Shown in pieces: positions 22,174-33,541 of a DNA stretch of 64,000 bases. Within the stretch, counting starts at the first letter, position 1; each line of letters starts with the position of its first letter. Source of the DNA: Ochromonas danica (taxonomy: Eukaryota; Sar; Chrysophyceae; Chromulinales; Chromulinaceae); NCBI GenBank assembly GCA_015146655.1, contig VKHL01000068.1, positions 86,088 to 150,087 of the forward strand, in the 5' to 3' direction. The notes under the pieces were generated by a model, which saw only the letters and a program-made list of their open reading frames with translations, did no database searches and was not told where the DNA came from. The position numbers and the translations under genes were made by a program.

Positions 22174-22473
22174 GCTCATCTCTTCTGTAGCATTTGTTAA
22201 TATATATTCGACGTGGTTTGATTGATGTGTTTGCCTCCTACATGATACCTTCCCTGCAACTTGTTGCGTTCGTTGCTTTCAGCCTTTGTATATTTTCCCT
22301 TTAATTGGATGGTTAAATATTACTTTCCATGTTGTGTTGGTCTTCTTCTGTCTGCTCGTCCCTTTTAGAGATTTTAAAGTCAGAAAAAGCGACTTTCCAC
22401 TGCTGAGAATCGGATGCGAGCAAGCTGGAGTTGTTTTGAATGACAAGAGCAGCGAGGATTAGGATCAGCAGGG

Positions 22474-23289
22474 ATGCAACAGAGACCTTCTTCTGACCAC
22501 CCTCCCACTGAGTACAGTTGGTTAAAAACTAGTGGTCCACCCACCCATTTAGAGGATATTGAAAACAGGACTGAGGAGAAGGAGGCGTCAGACGAACCAT
22601 CCTGGCTGCGAGACTCTCCTTCTCCTCCACGCGCTGTGCCTCCTCCACGCTCAACGCGGAAGTCTGTTTTGAAGTATCCAAAGTCATCTTCCACAACAGT
22701 TAGAAACAGTGACTCTCTCCATGAGGAGGATTGTTGCTGTTGTCCACGAGACCCTGTGCTGTACTGGTTCTCCCTCTATCACATCTTCTCAGGACTCTCA
22801 GGTGTCTTGGCAATCTGTGCTAGTATCACAGTTGTCATTTCCAAGCATTCCTCTTGGAGAGATATGGTGCTCTATAGCTATGGCACAGTGTTCAGTTGCA
22901 TCATCGTGGCATTGGAGTTGGACTTCCAGGCAGTCGTCCAACGCCTTCGTCTATTAGAACTATGGCTCTTCCGTGGTCTCTTCTATTCTTTCGTAGGCTT
23001 CCTACTCTTTGCTGGATCAGATCCATTAGACCATGTCTTGTTTGTAAATATTGTTGGGTTGTTATTGTTTCTGCTGGGATTGGGTTATTCCATTATGGTG
23101 AGTCAGTGAGTAGTCTTCTCTTGGTTTGGTACCTCTTGGATTGACACATTACCTCTTGGTTTGGTGCTTGTTATATAGGGTATGTTATGTGTCAAGAGCA
23201 TTGTTGCTGCGCGGTATGAGTCGCGTCAGTCTACTTCTCCCTATATTGAGCTAACAGACGACTTCCAGCCCTCGCCCATGAAGACCTAA
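22474..23289 (+). CDS. COPI-associated / TVP15-like four-span membrane protein
   Basis: Exons 22474..23097 and 23179..23289 give 244 residues. The first 88 residues are disordered and rich in Pro and Ser, and a CCCC cluster just precedes the membrane part, a likely palmitoylation site. Four membrane spans follow (about 95-120, 128-150, 160-180 and 188-210), with the family-like LWLFRGLFYSFVGFLLF. This resembles the COPI-associated protein family and yeast Tvp15, which sit in Golgi membranes. The C-terminal tail ends LTDDFQPSPMKT in the cytosol. The assignment rests on span order and the RGLFY motif, so it is moderately sure. Confidence 0.65.
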
Positions 23290-23408
23290 CCTGACCTGAC
23301 CTGATCGCTAAACTGTAAATACTGCCCAGGAGACACTGATAACAGAGCTTTTAAACATACACACACGAGGCACATTCGTAAGGTACTTGCTACGTATCAC
23401 TGCGCTGC

Positions 23409-24723
23409 CTAAGGCTGCTGGGGTTGGGCATTGGCAGCGGCGGCTTCGGTTTGCTTATTGCGCCAGGCCAGCAAGCCGTCAGATAAGACTTTGCTCACTG
23501 GGTTGATGCAATCAGCAACAATGTTCTCATTGGTTAAGTTCAGACGACCAGCACGATCCACGCATATGCGCTCAGCGACAGAGAAAGGTGTCTGACGCAG
23601 AGGGAGATAGGCAACAGTCAAGTCCTCGCCAGCAATGGAGAGGGGCAGCAGCACACGTCTACTCTCCAGCCAAACCTGAACCTGCTGGTTTAAGAAGTTG
23701 ACCAAAGGATCATAGCAGACAGAGGCGAAGTTCTCTTCAGTGAGTTGCAGTGTCTGTGCTTGATCGAGACAGACACGGCGAGCAACAGATTGCACGGAGT
23801 CACGCTCAGGCAGGAAAGATAAAGGCAACGCCTGGTTATTGATATCCACAGAGGTTGTCAATGTCTTGCTACGAACCCAGTCCTGAACACGTGCTGTTAA
23901 AGCTTGTCCGACAGCATTCACACAAGGTGCGAGGGTCTCTCCCGTCACTTTGAGAGAGTCGGCATAACCTCTGCACAGTCGCTCAGCCATCTCCTCGGGG
24001 GACTGACGCTCAGGTAAGAAACGAACTTCAAAGGGTAGGTCCTCGATAGTCACAGTGGTGTAGAGAGTCTTCTCATCAAGCCAATCAGCAGTGCGACGGC
24101 GAAGATATTGTGCGACTCCTTCAGCACAAAGAGGTCGACTTTCCTCATTGAGAGCTAACTGTTCCGCTGCACAGAGACGTGTAGCAAGCTCAAGGACATT
24201 GTCTCGTTCAGGGAGGAAAGAGACGTCAAAGCGAGTGCCGTTGACGATGACAGGCACTTGCAGCGTGCGCTGTGACAGCCAGCGATCCACAGCGCTCTGC
24301 ACATAGCGCCCCACCTGCTCCACACAGTTTGGCAGTGTCTCCTGAGTGATACCCAAGGCACTACCTTGCTCTGTGCAGAGTTTGGTTGCCATGTCTCGGG
24401 CAGTGACGAGCTCTGGAGCGAAGCTTAAAGTAAAGGCTGAGCCCTCCACAGTCACGGGCACCTGCCAATTAGAGAGACAGACAGATAGACAGATAGAGAG
24501 ACAAGGCAGAGGTCAGCAGTCGTATGACAAAGACAGAAACAGTAGAAGAAGGCTGACTCACATCGATATTACCCAATCGTGCCGTAACACCACCAGTGGT
24601 AGTAGTAGTAGCAGTAGTTGAAGATGTGGTGGCACTCTGCTCAGTGGCCACTTGAGCAAAGACTCTGTGAGTGAGGAGAAGAGAAGAGAGGAAAAGTACG
24701 AGAAGGTCTTTGATGTACATCAT
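23409..24723 (-). CDS. Secreted protein with five paired-cysteine repeats
   Basis: Exons 24723..24562 and 24461..23409 join in phase to 404 residues. A signal peptide (MMYIKDLLVLFLSSLLLTHR, cleavage near FAQ) is followed by a Thr-rich linker and then five tandem units of 66-70 residues. Each unit runs: a short beta segment with hydrophobics, LSFLPER or a variant, a helix with A-x-x-L/V/I-C, a second helix with L-T-x-E and a second Cys, then V...WL...TL. Each unit thus carries one Cys pair, probably a disulphide. The last 10 residues are Ala/Gln-rich. I do not recognise the family. The protein should be extracellular or in the secretory lumen. The single intron falls right at the start of the repeats. 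Confidence 0.8.
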
Positions 24724-25062
24724 CTACTAGCTAAGAGAAAGATCAACGAGTGGATTTTCAAATTTCCACCTCGAAGTTATTACTAACTATCACAACAGAG
24801 AGCCACAGAGAACAACCCCAGCAGCAGCAATCCACCGCATAACATTATTACCTTCCCGCGCAATCACAAAAGAGAAACCGACATTACCACACAATGTAAT
24901 AATAGTATTGTAATCACGCATTGTAATAATATTACATGGTGTTCTCGGTGCTGGCTGGATGCTTTGTTGGGATAGAATGAATTGGATTTGATCACAATAA
25001 ATCAATTTCATTACCTTTGATTGATCAGATATAATACTAGTAGTAATAATAGTAATAATAGA
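24724..25062. other. AT-rich divergent spacer with ATTGTAATAAT repeats
   Basis: This spacer separates the divergent starts of the secreted repeat gene and DAD1. Near 24890-24945 the word TTGTAATAAT or its variants occurs three times, and TAATAATAG words follow near 25040. No gene is present. Confidence 0.45.
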
Positions 25063-25548
25063 ATGAATTCCTTACAACAAGTCTTCCAACGTGTGAAGTC
25101 AGACTATCTTAGCACTAAGAATAAGAAGTTCCTAATGGTCGATGCACTCATTGCCTACACACTCGCCACAGCCCTCTTACAGGTACACCCCTCCTGCTCC
25201 TCCTGCTCCTCCTCCTCCTGCTCCTGTCTGAGATGACAGTCTTGGTGTTCTCAGATCGTCTATGTGGTGCTGGTGGGTAACTTCCCTTTCAACTCTTTCC
25301 TCTCAGGTCTCTTCTGCCACTTGGGCATCTTCACTCTGGCAGGTAGGCGACCCCTCCTCCTCCTCCTCCTCCTCCTCCTCCTCCTCCCTCTCTCTCTCAT
25401 TGGCGACTAACTCTTCTCTCTTGTAGTCTCTCTGCGACTGCAGCTGTCCTCCTCAGAGTTCTCCTCTGTGGCACCAGAGAAGGCCTTCGGAGACTTCGCC
25501 TTCTCAGTCGCTGTCTTGCTCTTCGTGGTCTTTAGCTTCTTGGGCTAG
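25063..25548 (+). CDS. DAD1: Oligosaccharyltransferase subunit DAD1/OST2
   Basis: Exons 25063..25182, 25255..25342 and 25427..25548 give 109 residues, close to the usual 113. Diagnostic parts are VDALIAYTLATALLQ, then VGNFPFNSFLSG and then PEKAFGDFAFSVAVLLFVVF. DAD1 is a small three-span subunit of the ER oligosaccharyltransferase, which moves the dolichol-linked glycan to Asn of nascent proteins. The introns are 72 and 84 bases long and contain CTCCT repeats. The first ATG in good context was taken; an upstream in-frame TTG is ignored. The gene diverges from the secreted repeat protein. Confidence 0.95.
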
Positions 25549-25696
25549 TCCCCCCTTTGTCCCCCCTCTGCCCCTCCCTCTGTAATCCCTCCTAACCACA
25601 CACTTTCTTTTTACACCGTACCTCATCTTCTTCATACAGTCTTCTCGTGTTGTTTTGCTCACCATGATGCACGACTGCTAGCTGGGCTGGAGCCCC

Positions 25697-25731
<35 letters not shown>

Positions 25732-26093
25732 TATGTGGTGCCGGAAGGAAGGCAAAAGAAATGATTGAATCATCTCTCAGATATCATGACAAAGGGAAGA
25801 GTTAACCAATAGCTTGTAGTAGACTAGAGCCTATCCTATCACTTGTTGACTAGACTATCATCCACTACAATTCCATTCTATAGAAGCGAAATAAGGAATT
25901 ACACAATAATAGTTAGTATATTACTTAACTCCCTCTAAGGAAATACATAACGCTTCAAAAGGGTGAAGTGTTGAAGTTGCCAGTGGTGGGGGTAAGTTAG
26001 TGAGAAAAAGTCACTCTTATTCGAGTTGTCTGAGAGAGAAGAGTGAGATTTTGGTTGCCCAGTCGCCACAGTCTATTAGCCCATCAAATAGCT
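25549..26093. other. Spacer with GT microsatellite
   Basis: A run of about 14 GT dinucleotides lies at 25700-25729. Otherwise no gene or RNA is seen. The stretch holds the 3' region of DAD1 and any promoter of the next small gene. Confidence 0.6.
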
Positions 26094-26432
26094 ATGACTT
26101 CTTTCTTCGCCACACTACGACAGCTGCTAAGCCACTTTCTTAACTCTGTGTTACTCTTCCTCGAGAAGACTCTCTTGACGAAAGTGGACGAGTTTGTCAT
26201 TACAAGTGGTAGTGGGAAGGAGGAGGAGGAGGAGGTGGTGCAGGAGGAGCAGGAGGGGGTACTACGACCCCTCACAATCAGTGACAGAGAGAAGATGCGT
26301 GAGGCTTTCCGCCTCTCTTCCATGCGACAGTTTCATCTCATCAATGCTACCACGAGACCTAGCACTCCTCCTGCTCCTGCTGCGTCTCCTCCTCCTGCTG
26401 CTACCGGGGTACCCTCTCTTGGATCCATCTGA
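26094..26432 (+). CDS. Small hypothetical protein, hydrophobic N-terminus
   Basis: The frame encodes 112 residues. The N-terminus MTSFFATLRQLLSHFLNSVL could form an amphipathic or membrane helix. A Glu/Val-rich stretch, a helical segment (ISDREKMREAFRLSSM) and a Pro/Ala tail follow. I recognise no family. The Glu run is encoded by GGA repeats, so part of it may be a microsatellite artefact. The open frame and the ordered segment near 75-95 favour a real gene, but the support is weak. Confidence 0.35.
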   Translation: MTSFFATLRQLLSHFLNSVLLFLEKTLLTKVDEFVITSGSGKEEEEEVVQEEQEGVLRPLTISDREKMREAFRLSSMRQFHLINATTRPSTPPAPAASPPPAATGVPSLGSI

Positions 26433-26906
26433 TGTCTGTCATCCCTCCGTCTCTTCGTCTGTACAATTGTTGCTGTGTGTGTGTTTTGAGGTAGTGTGTG
26501 TGTGGTGTGTGCACAAGGTAGTGCATGAGGTAGTGTAGTGTACTGTGTACTATGACATGGTATGATGCATACTGTACTGTGGTAGTGTAGAGTAGTGTAG
26601 TAGTGGTGGAGAGTGTAGTGTAGCTACAGTATTGCAGTGGAGGTAGTCATCGAGGTAGTCATCGAGGTAGTCAATGAGTCAGACAGTGAGACAGTCTACG
26701 AGATGTACAGTGACCTCAGTCAGAGTCTTATTGTTGTCTTCTACTGTAATATTGAAGTGATCCTTCATATCATATCATATCATGATAAACACTTTATATA
26801 TACTATACACAGTTAACACACACACACACTGTAGTACACACACATAGTACACACGGTTATCTACAATAGCTACGGTTAGTAGCAGTAGTAGTAGTAGTAG
26901 TTGTGG
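26433..26906. repeat. Low-complexity GTAGT / GTGT / ATATC repeat region
   Basis: The plus strand is dominated by GTAGTG, GTGTGTGT and GTAGT words. There is a triplicated GAGGTAGTCAT unit at about 26639-26672, a CATATCATATC run near 26768, and CACACACA and TAGTAGTAG runs near 26820-26900. No gene is supported. It lies downstream of both flanking genes, so it is a convergent 3' region. Confidence 0.65.
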
Positions 26907-28449
26907 CTATGAGATAGAGCAGACTTGACTCTCAGAAGTGAATTGCACTGCTTGAGATGGCAAGATGGCTTCCTTCTGCTCGTCTAGCTTGACATAGGCA
27001 TGGAAGTTGACCAGGAAGGAGGCATAGACTGGTCGATGGTCACTCGTGCGAATAGACGGATCACTATTATAGGCCAAACACTGTACTTGACTATTGGGCA
27101 CATAGAGGATGCGGTCAGTCCAAGAAGGCACTCGACTCTTCGGCCCGCTGTCATAAATATCCGAATTCAGATCGAACTTGTAGGTTGGGCGGAAGTTCAG
27201 TGGTGGTTCTATTAAGAGAGACAGTCTGGTAAGGAGGAGGAGGAGGAGGAGGAGGGAGAGACTTACCGATGAAATTGGGGAAGACTAGTCCTGCTGCCAT
27301 GCTAACACGCAGCTGATCGTTGCTGAGCATGACTTCGTGCATCTCACTGGCGAGCAACTTGTTGACTACTGAGCGATTGCCATTAATACGATAATTGAGA
27401 TCTCCCATGAAGACGACAAAGTCAGCAATCTCATCGAGAGTCTTCCCTCCTGTGAGGAGGAGGGGGTTGTTGGAGGTAGAAGGTGTGGGGGAAGGGGTAG
27501 GAGAAGGTTCCTCTGGCTCATCATCTGAGTCCTCCTCCACCACTACCACACCAACACCACCGCCATCACCACTACCACCTTGTGTCTCTATCTCTACCTT
27601 CTCTGCCCCTCCTTCACTCTGTGGTGGAGGAGGTATAGGACTACTACCCGCAGTGACGGCTGCTACAGTTGCTGTGGGGTCGTCCACTGCTACCACTTCT
27701 CCATTACCATTACCACCACTGACAACTATCTTACTACCTCCTAGAAAGCTCTCCTCCTTCTTCATTAATAAACCTGATAATGTCCGATTAATCTTATGAA
27801 ATTCACTATTTCGTTTCATTACAGCCCCTTGATGTGCTGACAAATGAGCATTAACGACTACAATACGTAAACTACCAATACGAAGTAATACTCCTACAGC
27901 ACCTTTATTACCTAATGTATTCCCTGCTCCACATGCTACTGCAGCAGAGGTAGCAACGGTACAAAGTGAAGTTAAACTTTTGTGTACAAAGGCCATAACG
28001 TGTATAGCCTGTAAGGTATGTGATCGTAAGGGAAAGTAGTTAGGACCTAAGACATCTCGTAGATAACCTTCCCAATTCTTCTTACTAGGATTGATAGCCG
28101 ATTGTGCTATAGATCGTTCACATTCTTCTGTACCAATAATGTATAAATGGAAGCGATGAGGTGGTAAGAGGGATTGAGTCAAATTCTCCTTGTTTGGTGG
28201 TGATTTAGCGCATAAATTCCATGTTACAGTACGGATAAGAAGGCGTTTGTTGGTCATGACCCATTTGACCACGTCTTCATCACTGGAGGTGTGGAGGTCA
28301 GGCCAGTCTTTGTCAGTGAAGTCTTCCAGGAGAGGTTTGGGCCAGACGAGAGGACCATCAGGTGGTGGGGGCTCTGCTGTGGGGGTAGGAAGAGTAGTAG
28401 GAGTTGGAGTAGTAGTAGTAGAGGAGGTAGACTCTTGAGGAGTGGCCAT
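26907..28449 (-). CDS. Inositol polyphosphate 5-phosphatase
   Basis: Exons 28449..27267 and 27208..26907 join in phase to 494 residues. The catalytic fold of type II 5-phosphatases is complete: TVTWNLCAKSPP at the start, GNTLGNKGAVGV, NAHLSAHQ, FMGDLNYRI, PTYKFD, then SRVPSWTDRILY and SDHRPVYASF. These enzymes take the 5-phosphate from inositol lipids or soluble inositol phosphates. The second exon holds the last catalytic motifs. Between NAHLSAHQ and GDLNYRI there is a low-complexity insertion of roughly 130 residues made of Gly, Val, Pro and acidic residues. The N-terminal 30 residues are a Thr/Pro tail. No CAAX box or membrane anchor is seen, so the location is unclear. Confidence 0.92.
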
Positions 28450-28914
28450 CTAGACTAGTCAAGGTCAGAGCAGTCAGAGTCAATCGGTCTAGTCTAAGAT
28501 GGCAACGGGAAGAAGAGGCAAGTGGCAGTTATACAGACAGCCAGAGAGCCAGAGAGCCAGACAGCCAGACAGCCAACCATCCAGACTAGAGCCGTCTCGT
28601 GATGCTGTAAACTGTAGACTATAAGATTTGGCGATTGCTGTACGATCGCAATACTTTTAGTTATTCTTTGAATTCATAAGCAAAGCTATAATCTGAGTGG
28701 TTAATTTACTATCAGAAGCATCTATAAAACCCTATAAACTACTTACTATTTAAATTCTTCAATACCCTGTAACTGCTAAAGGGTAGGCTCACTAATGATC
28801 TTGCCGAGGCATTTGCTAGAAAGCAGGGGCAGTTGTGAAATGAACAGTTTAACAACAAATAAAAATACCTATCCAATGGGAGAGATCCACTCACTCGGAG
28901 GAAACCCTACACGG
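28450..28914. other. Spacer with CCAGA-type promoter words
   Basis: Directly upstream of the 5-phosphatase start, at 28535-28590, CCAGA and CCAGACAG words repeat about seven times, the same pattern seen near other starts. The part from 28620 to 28790 is AT-rich. No gene is seen. Confidence 0.5.
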
Positions 28915-30114
28915 TTAAACTTCAGCTTGTGGTTGTTTGGCAGCCCTGAGAGGATTCTGCACGGTCTGCAGGGAAGACCCAGCCACAGGCTTGGCTGCTA
29001 TGGAAGCCTTCCACTGACTGACTCTCAAGGCATGTGCTCGCTGCTCTGCAAGATGAATGACTGAAGCTCGTTGGTCAAACTTCTGCTCAAAAGTCATGGG
29101 AATCCAGACCACATAGAGTATAATCAAAGGGAAATAGGCTGACAGCAGCACCCATGACCCCCAGTTGCGCATTCTCGCTCGAGCTTCTCGGCTCATAGTG
29201 AACATGGGATAGGCTGCATCATCGGTATCATCGTCCAAGATGAAGATGTTGCCTAAAGCCCACATCATGTTTCCAATAACCCAAATTAACTGAGCAATAT
29301 AATGAACACAATCTTCCATCATGCGTTTGGTTTTGAAAGTGGTGTAGATAAAATCTAAAGATAGAAAGAAAGTGGGGATAAAACAAATGACCCACGGATA
29401 TGCACAATATTGATTCCAACTAAGATCTTTGCCTAGCCAGCATAAGGTGTGCGCATGTTCATATTGGCGCCAATATTTAAAATATGAAAAGCGCGAGTGT
29501 AGCCCTGGTCGACTGTAAATGGAATCATCATAGTCTGCCATGTTGAGGATACCCAATGGACGCAGAACAACATGAAGGAAAAGGATCCAAGCAATGGCAG
29601 TCTCCATCATAATAGCAACTCGAGGGTAGACGTAGTCATCGTCACCATTGAAGACCTCGCCAGACATCCAGACGAAGTTAGCCGCAAGCCAGAGAATGAC
29701 GGCCACTACCATGTAGACTTCCTCCAAGACTTTAGAATCCATGGCATGATAAGCGAGCACGAGACACCATAGCATAGCCATAGTGCCGAAAATAAGTGAT
29801 GGCCAGTACCAGTCTTGTGACCAGGAGAGATCTTTAGCAATCCACAGGTAGATATGGAAGTTCTCACTACCTCGAATAGTGTAATAATACTCTAAATCCC
29901 ATCCACCAGAAATGAAGAATTTCTTCTCAACGAACTCTTGCCAGGAGAAAGTGAAAGGTTCATCTTCCTTATCAAAGAGAGTATCACGACAGGTTGAAGG
30001 AGGAGCAGGTAAAGGAGCTTTTTCTTTCTTCTTCTCATCATCCTCATGATGATAATGATGAGAGTGATGAGTAACTTCTACTTCATGCGCCAGGTCATTG
30101 TTGCTTTTGATCAT
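28915..30114 (-). CDS. Multi-span membrane protein with internal duplication
   Basis: One exon encodes 399 residues with about eight membrane spans. The N-terminus is cytosolic-like and His/Glu/Lys-rich. Two halves repeat: the first contains LWIAKDLSWSQDWYWPSLIF and the second LCWLGKDLSWNQYCAYPWVI. Each is followed by two spans and by GEVFNGDDDYVYP or GNIFILDDDTDDAAYP. The shared pattern is a KDLSW motif, then spans, then an acidic loop ending in AYP/VYP. The acidic loops could bind cations. I do not know the family function. The gene diverges from WDR46 at 30372. Confidence 0.75.
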   Translation of the reverse strand: MIKSNNDLAHEVEVTHHSHHYHHEDDEKKKEKAPLPAPPSTCRDTLFDKEDEPFTFSWQEFVEKKFFISGGWDLEYYYTIRGSENFHIYLWIAKDLSWSQDWYWPSLIFGTMAMLWCLVLAYHAMDSKVLEEVYMVVAVILWLAANFVWMSGEVFNGDDDYVYPRVAIMMETAIAWILFLHVVLRPLGILNMADYDDSIYSRPGLHSRFSYFKYWRQYEHAHTLCWLGKDLSWNQYCAYPWVICFIPTFFLSLDFIYTTFKTKRMMEDCVHYIAQLIWVIGNMMWALGNIFILDDDTDDAAYPMFTMSREARARMRNWGSWVLLSAYFPLIILYVVWIPMTFEQKFDQRASVIHLAEQRAHALRVSQWKASIAAKPVAGSSLQTVQNPLRAAKQPQAEV

Positions 30115-30371
30115 ATTCTGTCTGACACCTTGACCTACTGGCTATAGACCTACAGAGACTCTGAGAGTGTGTGTGAGAGAGGGACAGAAGAGAGAAGACA
30201 AACTGAAAGAAAACTGAAAAAAATCTGAGGCCACAAGCACAGAGAGGATAGATCCAAAAAATCATTTCACCAACCCCCCAACCCAGACCCCCAAAAAACT
30301 GAAAAACACCTTGAGAAGGCAAAAGAGCGTTGTTTGGAAGACAAAGTGTTTCTTGAAAATAGTTGGTTGAG

Positions 30372-32259
30372 ATGAAAGACAAAGCCATCAGAACAGATTC
30401 ACAGGCTATGAAGCAAGGGAATAAAGCTAAGCGTGCTCATGAAGGAGCAAAGAAGTATAGTCGTGGTAGTACTTCTCTTTATGATCCTTCAGCCTCTAGT
30501 GGAGGTCGGAAAAGTCTCGCCTTGCGTGCTCTTCTCTCCACGACATCTGACAATATCAAAGAAGCAGTTGAAAAAGCAGCTGAAGTAGAAGTACTCTTAC
30601 CAGGTGAAAGAGGAGGAATTGAGCTGGAAGAAGACCATCTGCGCACCTTTAAGCTCAAGCAGAAGGAGATTGTGTCTCAGGTGGACGTCAACACCGCGCA
30701 GAAGGCCTTCGACCTGCACCTCACTTCCTTCGGACCCTACCACCTCAACTATAGTCGCAATGGACGGTAAGAACCCCTTCCCTCCCCTTCCCCTTCCCTC
30801 CCCCTACTCATTAGTCACCTCTCTGTGAGACAGACAGCTGCTATTTGGTGGACGACGTGGACATGTCGCCACTTTTGACTGTCATACCATGTCAGTGGGT
30901 ATGGAATTACAACTACAACAAGAGGTCTTTGATGTGCAATACCTGCACAATGAGTCTCTCTTTGCTGTCGCTCAGAGCAAGTATGTCTACATCTATGACA
31001 ACCAAGGCGTGGAGATCCATTGCATGAAGAAGCATCAACATCCTCTCGCCTTGGAATACCTGCCTTATCACTTCCTCTTGGCTACAGTTGGTCAGAGTGG
31101 TCAAGTGAAGTGGCATGATGTGAGCACGGGAGAGTTGGTTGGAGCTCATAACACTAGCCTGGGCTCATGCCATATTATGAGACAGAATCCTGCCAATGCT
31201 GTCATGCATCTTGGACATAGCAATGGAGTTGTCTCCTTGTGGAGTCCTACAGTTGGCAAGTCCTTAGCATCCATCTTCACTCATGCAGCCCCTTTGACAG
31301 ACATCGCCATCGATCGCCAAGGCATGTACATGGCCACTGCTGCTATGAATGGACAGATGAAAGTTTGGGACTTGCGCATGCTCTCTCCTCTACACACGTA
31401 CAACTTGAAAGCTCCTGCTCAATGTCTGGATATCTCTGAGACGGGGTTGTTAGCTCTCTCTATGGGTCGTAAAGTGGAAGTGTTACAGCATGCCTTCACA
31501 AAGTTTCACGAGAATGTCACTTACATGGCTCATGAGCTGTCTCCTCCACCCAGACAAGCTGTTCGTGGTACTAGTGGTGCTGCTTCACGTCAATCTCTTG
31601 CTTCCAGTATTGCTGTCTCTAGCTTGTGTTTCCGCCCTCTAGAGGATATCTTAGGCATTGGCAGCAGCCATGGTGTATCCAGCATTATCGTGCCTGGCTC
31701 AGGTGAACCCAACTTTGACTCCTTCGAAGCCAATCCTTTTGCTACTAGAAAGCAACGCAGAGAAGCAGAAGTGCAGCAGTTGCTTAATAAGCTTCCTGCC
31801 GATATGATTGCTCTGGGTAAGTATCTTTCGTTTGGTCTGCTCAGCTTCTCTTGTAGACTGTGTAACTGGATGTGATGTATGTGATCAGATAACAATGCTG
31901 TGGGCACGGTGGAGAGAGATGATGTTAATGCCCTTCGTAGAGAGCAACAAGAGGTGATGAACAAGACCACAGCTGAAAGAGAGAAGAAGGTTAGTGCCCC
32001 CATAGCATGTGCTGTTCTTACAGTGATGATGATGCTAATCTCATATATTGCATATTTGCTATGATAGGAGAAGCAACGCAAGCGTGGTCGCAATAAGATC
32101 TCTGCTAGATTAAAGCGCAAGCAACAAAATGTTATTGACGAACAAGTCGCCAAAGCTAAGGAAGCTCGTGAAAAACTGGAAGCACAGAGTCGGCAGCATA
32201 AGGAACAAGCAGCACAGGAGGCCAAGTCTCTCGGTGCATTGGCTAGATTCAAGAACTAG
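30372..32259 (+). CDS. UTP7: WDR46 / UTP7 small-subunit processome protein
   Basis: Exons 30372..30766, 30834..31816, 31889..31989 and 32068..32259 give 556 residues. The WD-repeat core has the family hallmark YLHNESLFAVAQSKYVYIYD, the repeat words VKWHDV and MKVWDL, and FEANPFATRKQRREAEVQ near the end, followed by a Lys/Arg/Glu-rich helical tail. WDR46/Utp7 acts in the nucleolar small-subunit processome during 18S rRNA maturation. The start at 30372 is the first ATG; the first exon is basic, as in the family. The splice at 30766/30834 restores LLFGGRRGHVATFD in frame. Confidence 0.93.
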
Positions 32260-32323
32260 GAGGATGTGTGCTGTGTATATAAATTACATTATCTCTAGCA
32301 AAGACATTATCATCATCCCCACA

Positions 32324-33387
32324 CTAAGTTGATGAAGCATCGATTGGGGCAGGAGGGGAAGAGTGGGAATTATCAGTTGGAGCTGGCACTGGCGCAGGGA
32401 CAGAATCAGCAGCAACAGCTGTGCTAACTTGCTGCTCTGTGGTTTCGGACTGATTGGCATGAGTGGCAGCTATAACATAATCATAAGACAGCGGGATTTT
32501 CCCACCATTAGCCTTAATTGTAGCCCGAGTTCTAGATCTGAGATCATACATTCCAAGTCAGTCTCATCACATAATACTAGTAATAGGATACACAGAAGTC
32601 ACTTACTCTAACTCCATCAAATAGTGGTCCATTCCCTGCCTCAACAGAGAGTGCTCCATAAAATCCAACTTGCTACGAGCAACACGGATTTGACGCACAG
32701 CGGAATCTTCAGAATGAAGAATAGTGAAGTTGCGTGTCTCGATCACCTTCAGACCAGCATTGCCCAGATGGCGAGTCATCCATGACAAAGGGAACTCTCT
32801 GGGGGAGGCAAAAACAAGACAATTACACAGACACACATATATGAGAAAGCCAAGCCAATCAGCCCCAGAGAGTCTGTCTCTCACCTATAAGGTCTGTGTC
32901 CTGCTAGGAGGATACAAGCATCTCGTGCACGACGAATTTCAGAAATGACATTTGCTGGAGGATTGACTTCATCAGGTATAGGATTCATACCAACAAAGTA
33001 CATTCTTCCATTAGGTAAAAGATGTTTTTGTAGTCGTTGAATGATGACGTCTTGTTCGTAGGGAGAGAAGCCGTCGACAGCGCCTATGAGGTAGTCAGCT
33101 AAGATGGTGTCATACATGCCCAAGGTAGAGCAGAAATGATCATCCATCCAGTTGCCAACTACTATTTGATCACTATCACGTAATCCACGAAGAATACCTT
33201 CATCTTTAATGATTTGATTCTTCATGTTCTGATCTGCTGTGATAGCAGTCCAAGAAGAGGTTGACAACGTTTGAATCCATTTTAAAGAGTGAAGTCCTGT
33301 TCCAGCATCCAGGAATCTTCCCCAAGGATGTCCTCCTTGGACTCTTTCAATGGAAGAGAACAAAGCGTCAGCCATTTTCTTTCTCAT
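32324..33387 (-). CDS. SAM-dependent methyltransferase
   Basis: Exons 33387..32885, 32798..32607 and 32537..32324 give 302 residues. The class I methyltransferase glycine motif reads RFLDAGTGLHSLKWI near residue 25, an acidic motif is at ITADQN, and motif IV is TILADYLIGAVDGF. The post-motif strand LPNGRMYFVGMNPIPDEVNP follows. The substrate cannot be told from the sequence. The last exon is a disordered Ala/Pro/Thr tail. The frame runs upstream to 33417, but only with a non-ATG start, so I used the ATG at 33387. It shares a 154-base divergent spacer with the deubiquitinase gene. Confidence 0.8.
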
Positions 33388-33541
33388 CTCTGCCTTGCCC
33401 GCCAAACAGGACAACAAACAAGATGGAGAAAAAGCTGTTTATCTAAATCGAAACAACGCGTTTCTCTGTTGTTGTGCTTTGCTTCGCTGTTGTTTGACGT
33501 GCTGTGTTGGTTTGTCTTGCTCTCTCAGCAGAGCTCTTGGC
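33388..33541. promoter_or_regulatory. Bidirectional promoter region, methyltransferase / deubiquitinase
   Basis: The divergent start codons lie 154 bases apart. The middle part is rich in TTGCTT and GTTGT words. No defined box can be named. Confidence 0.4.
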
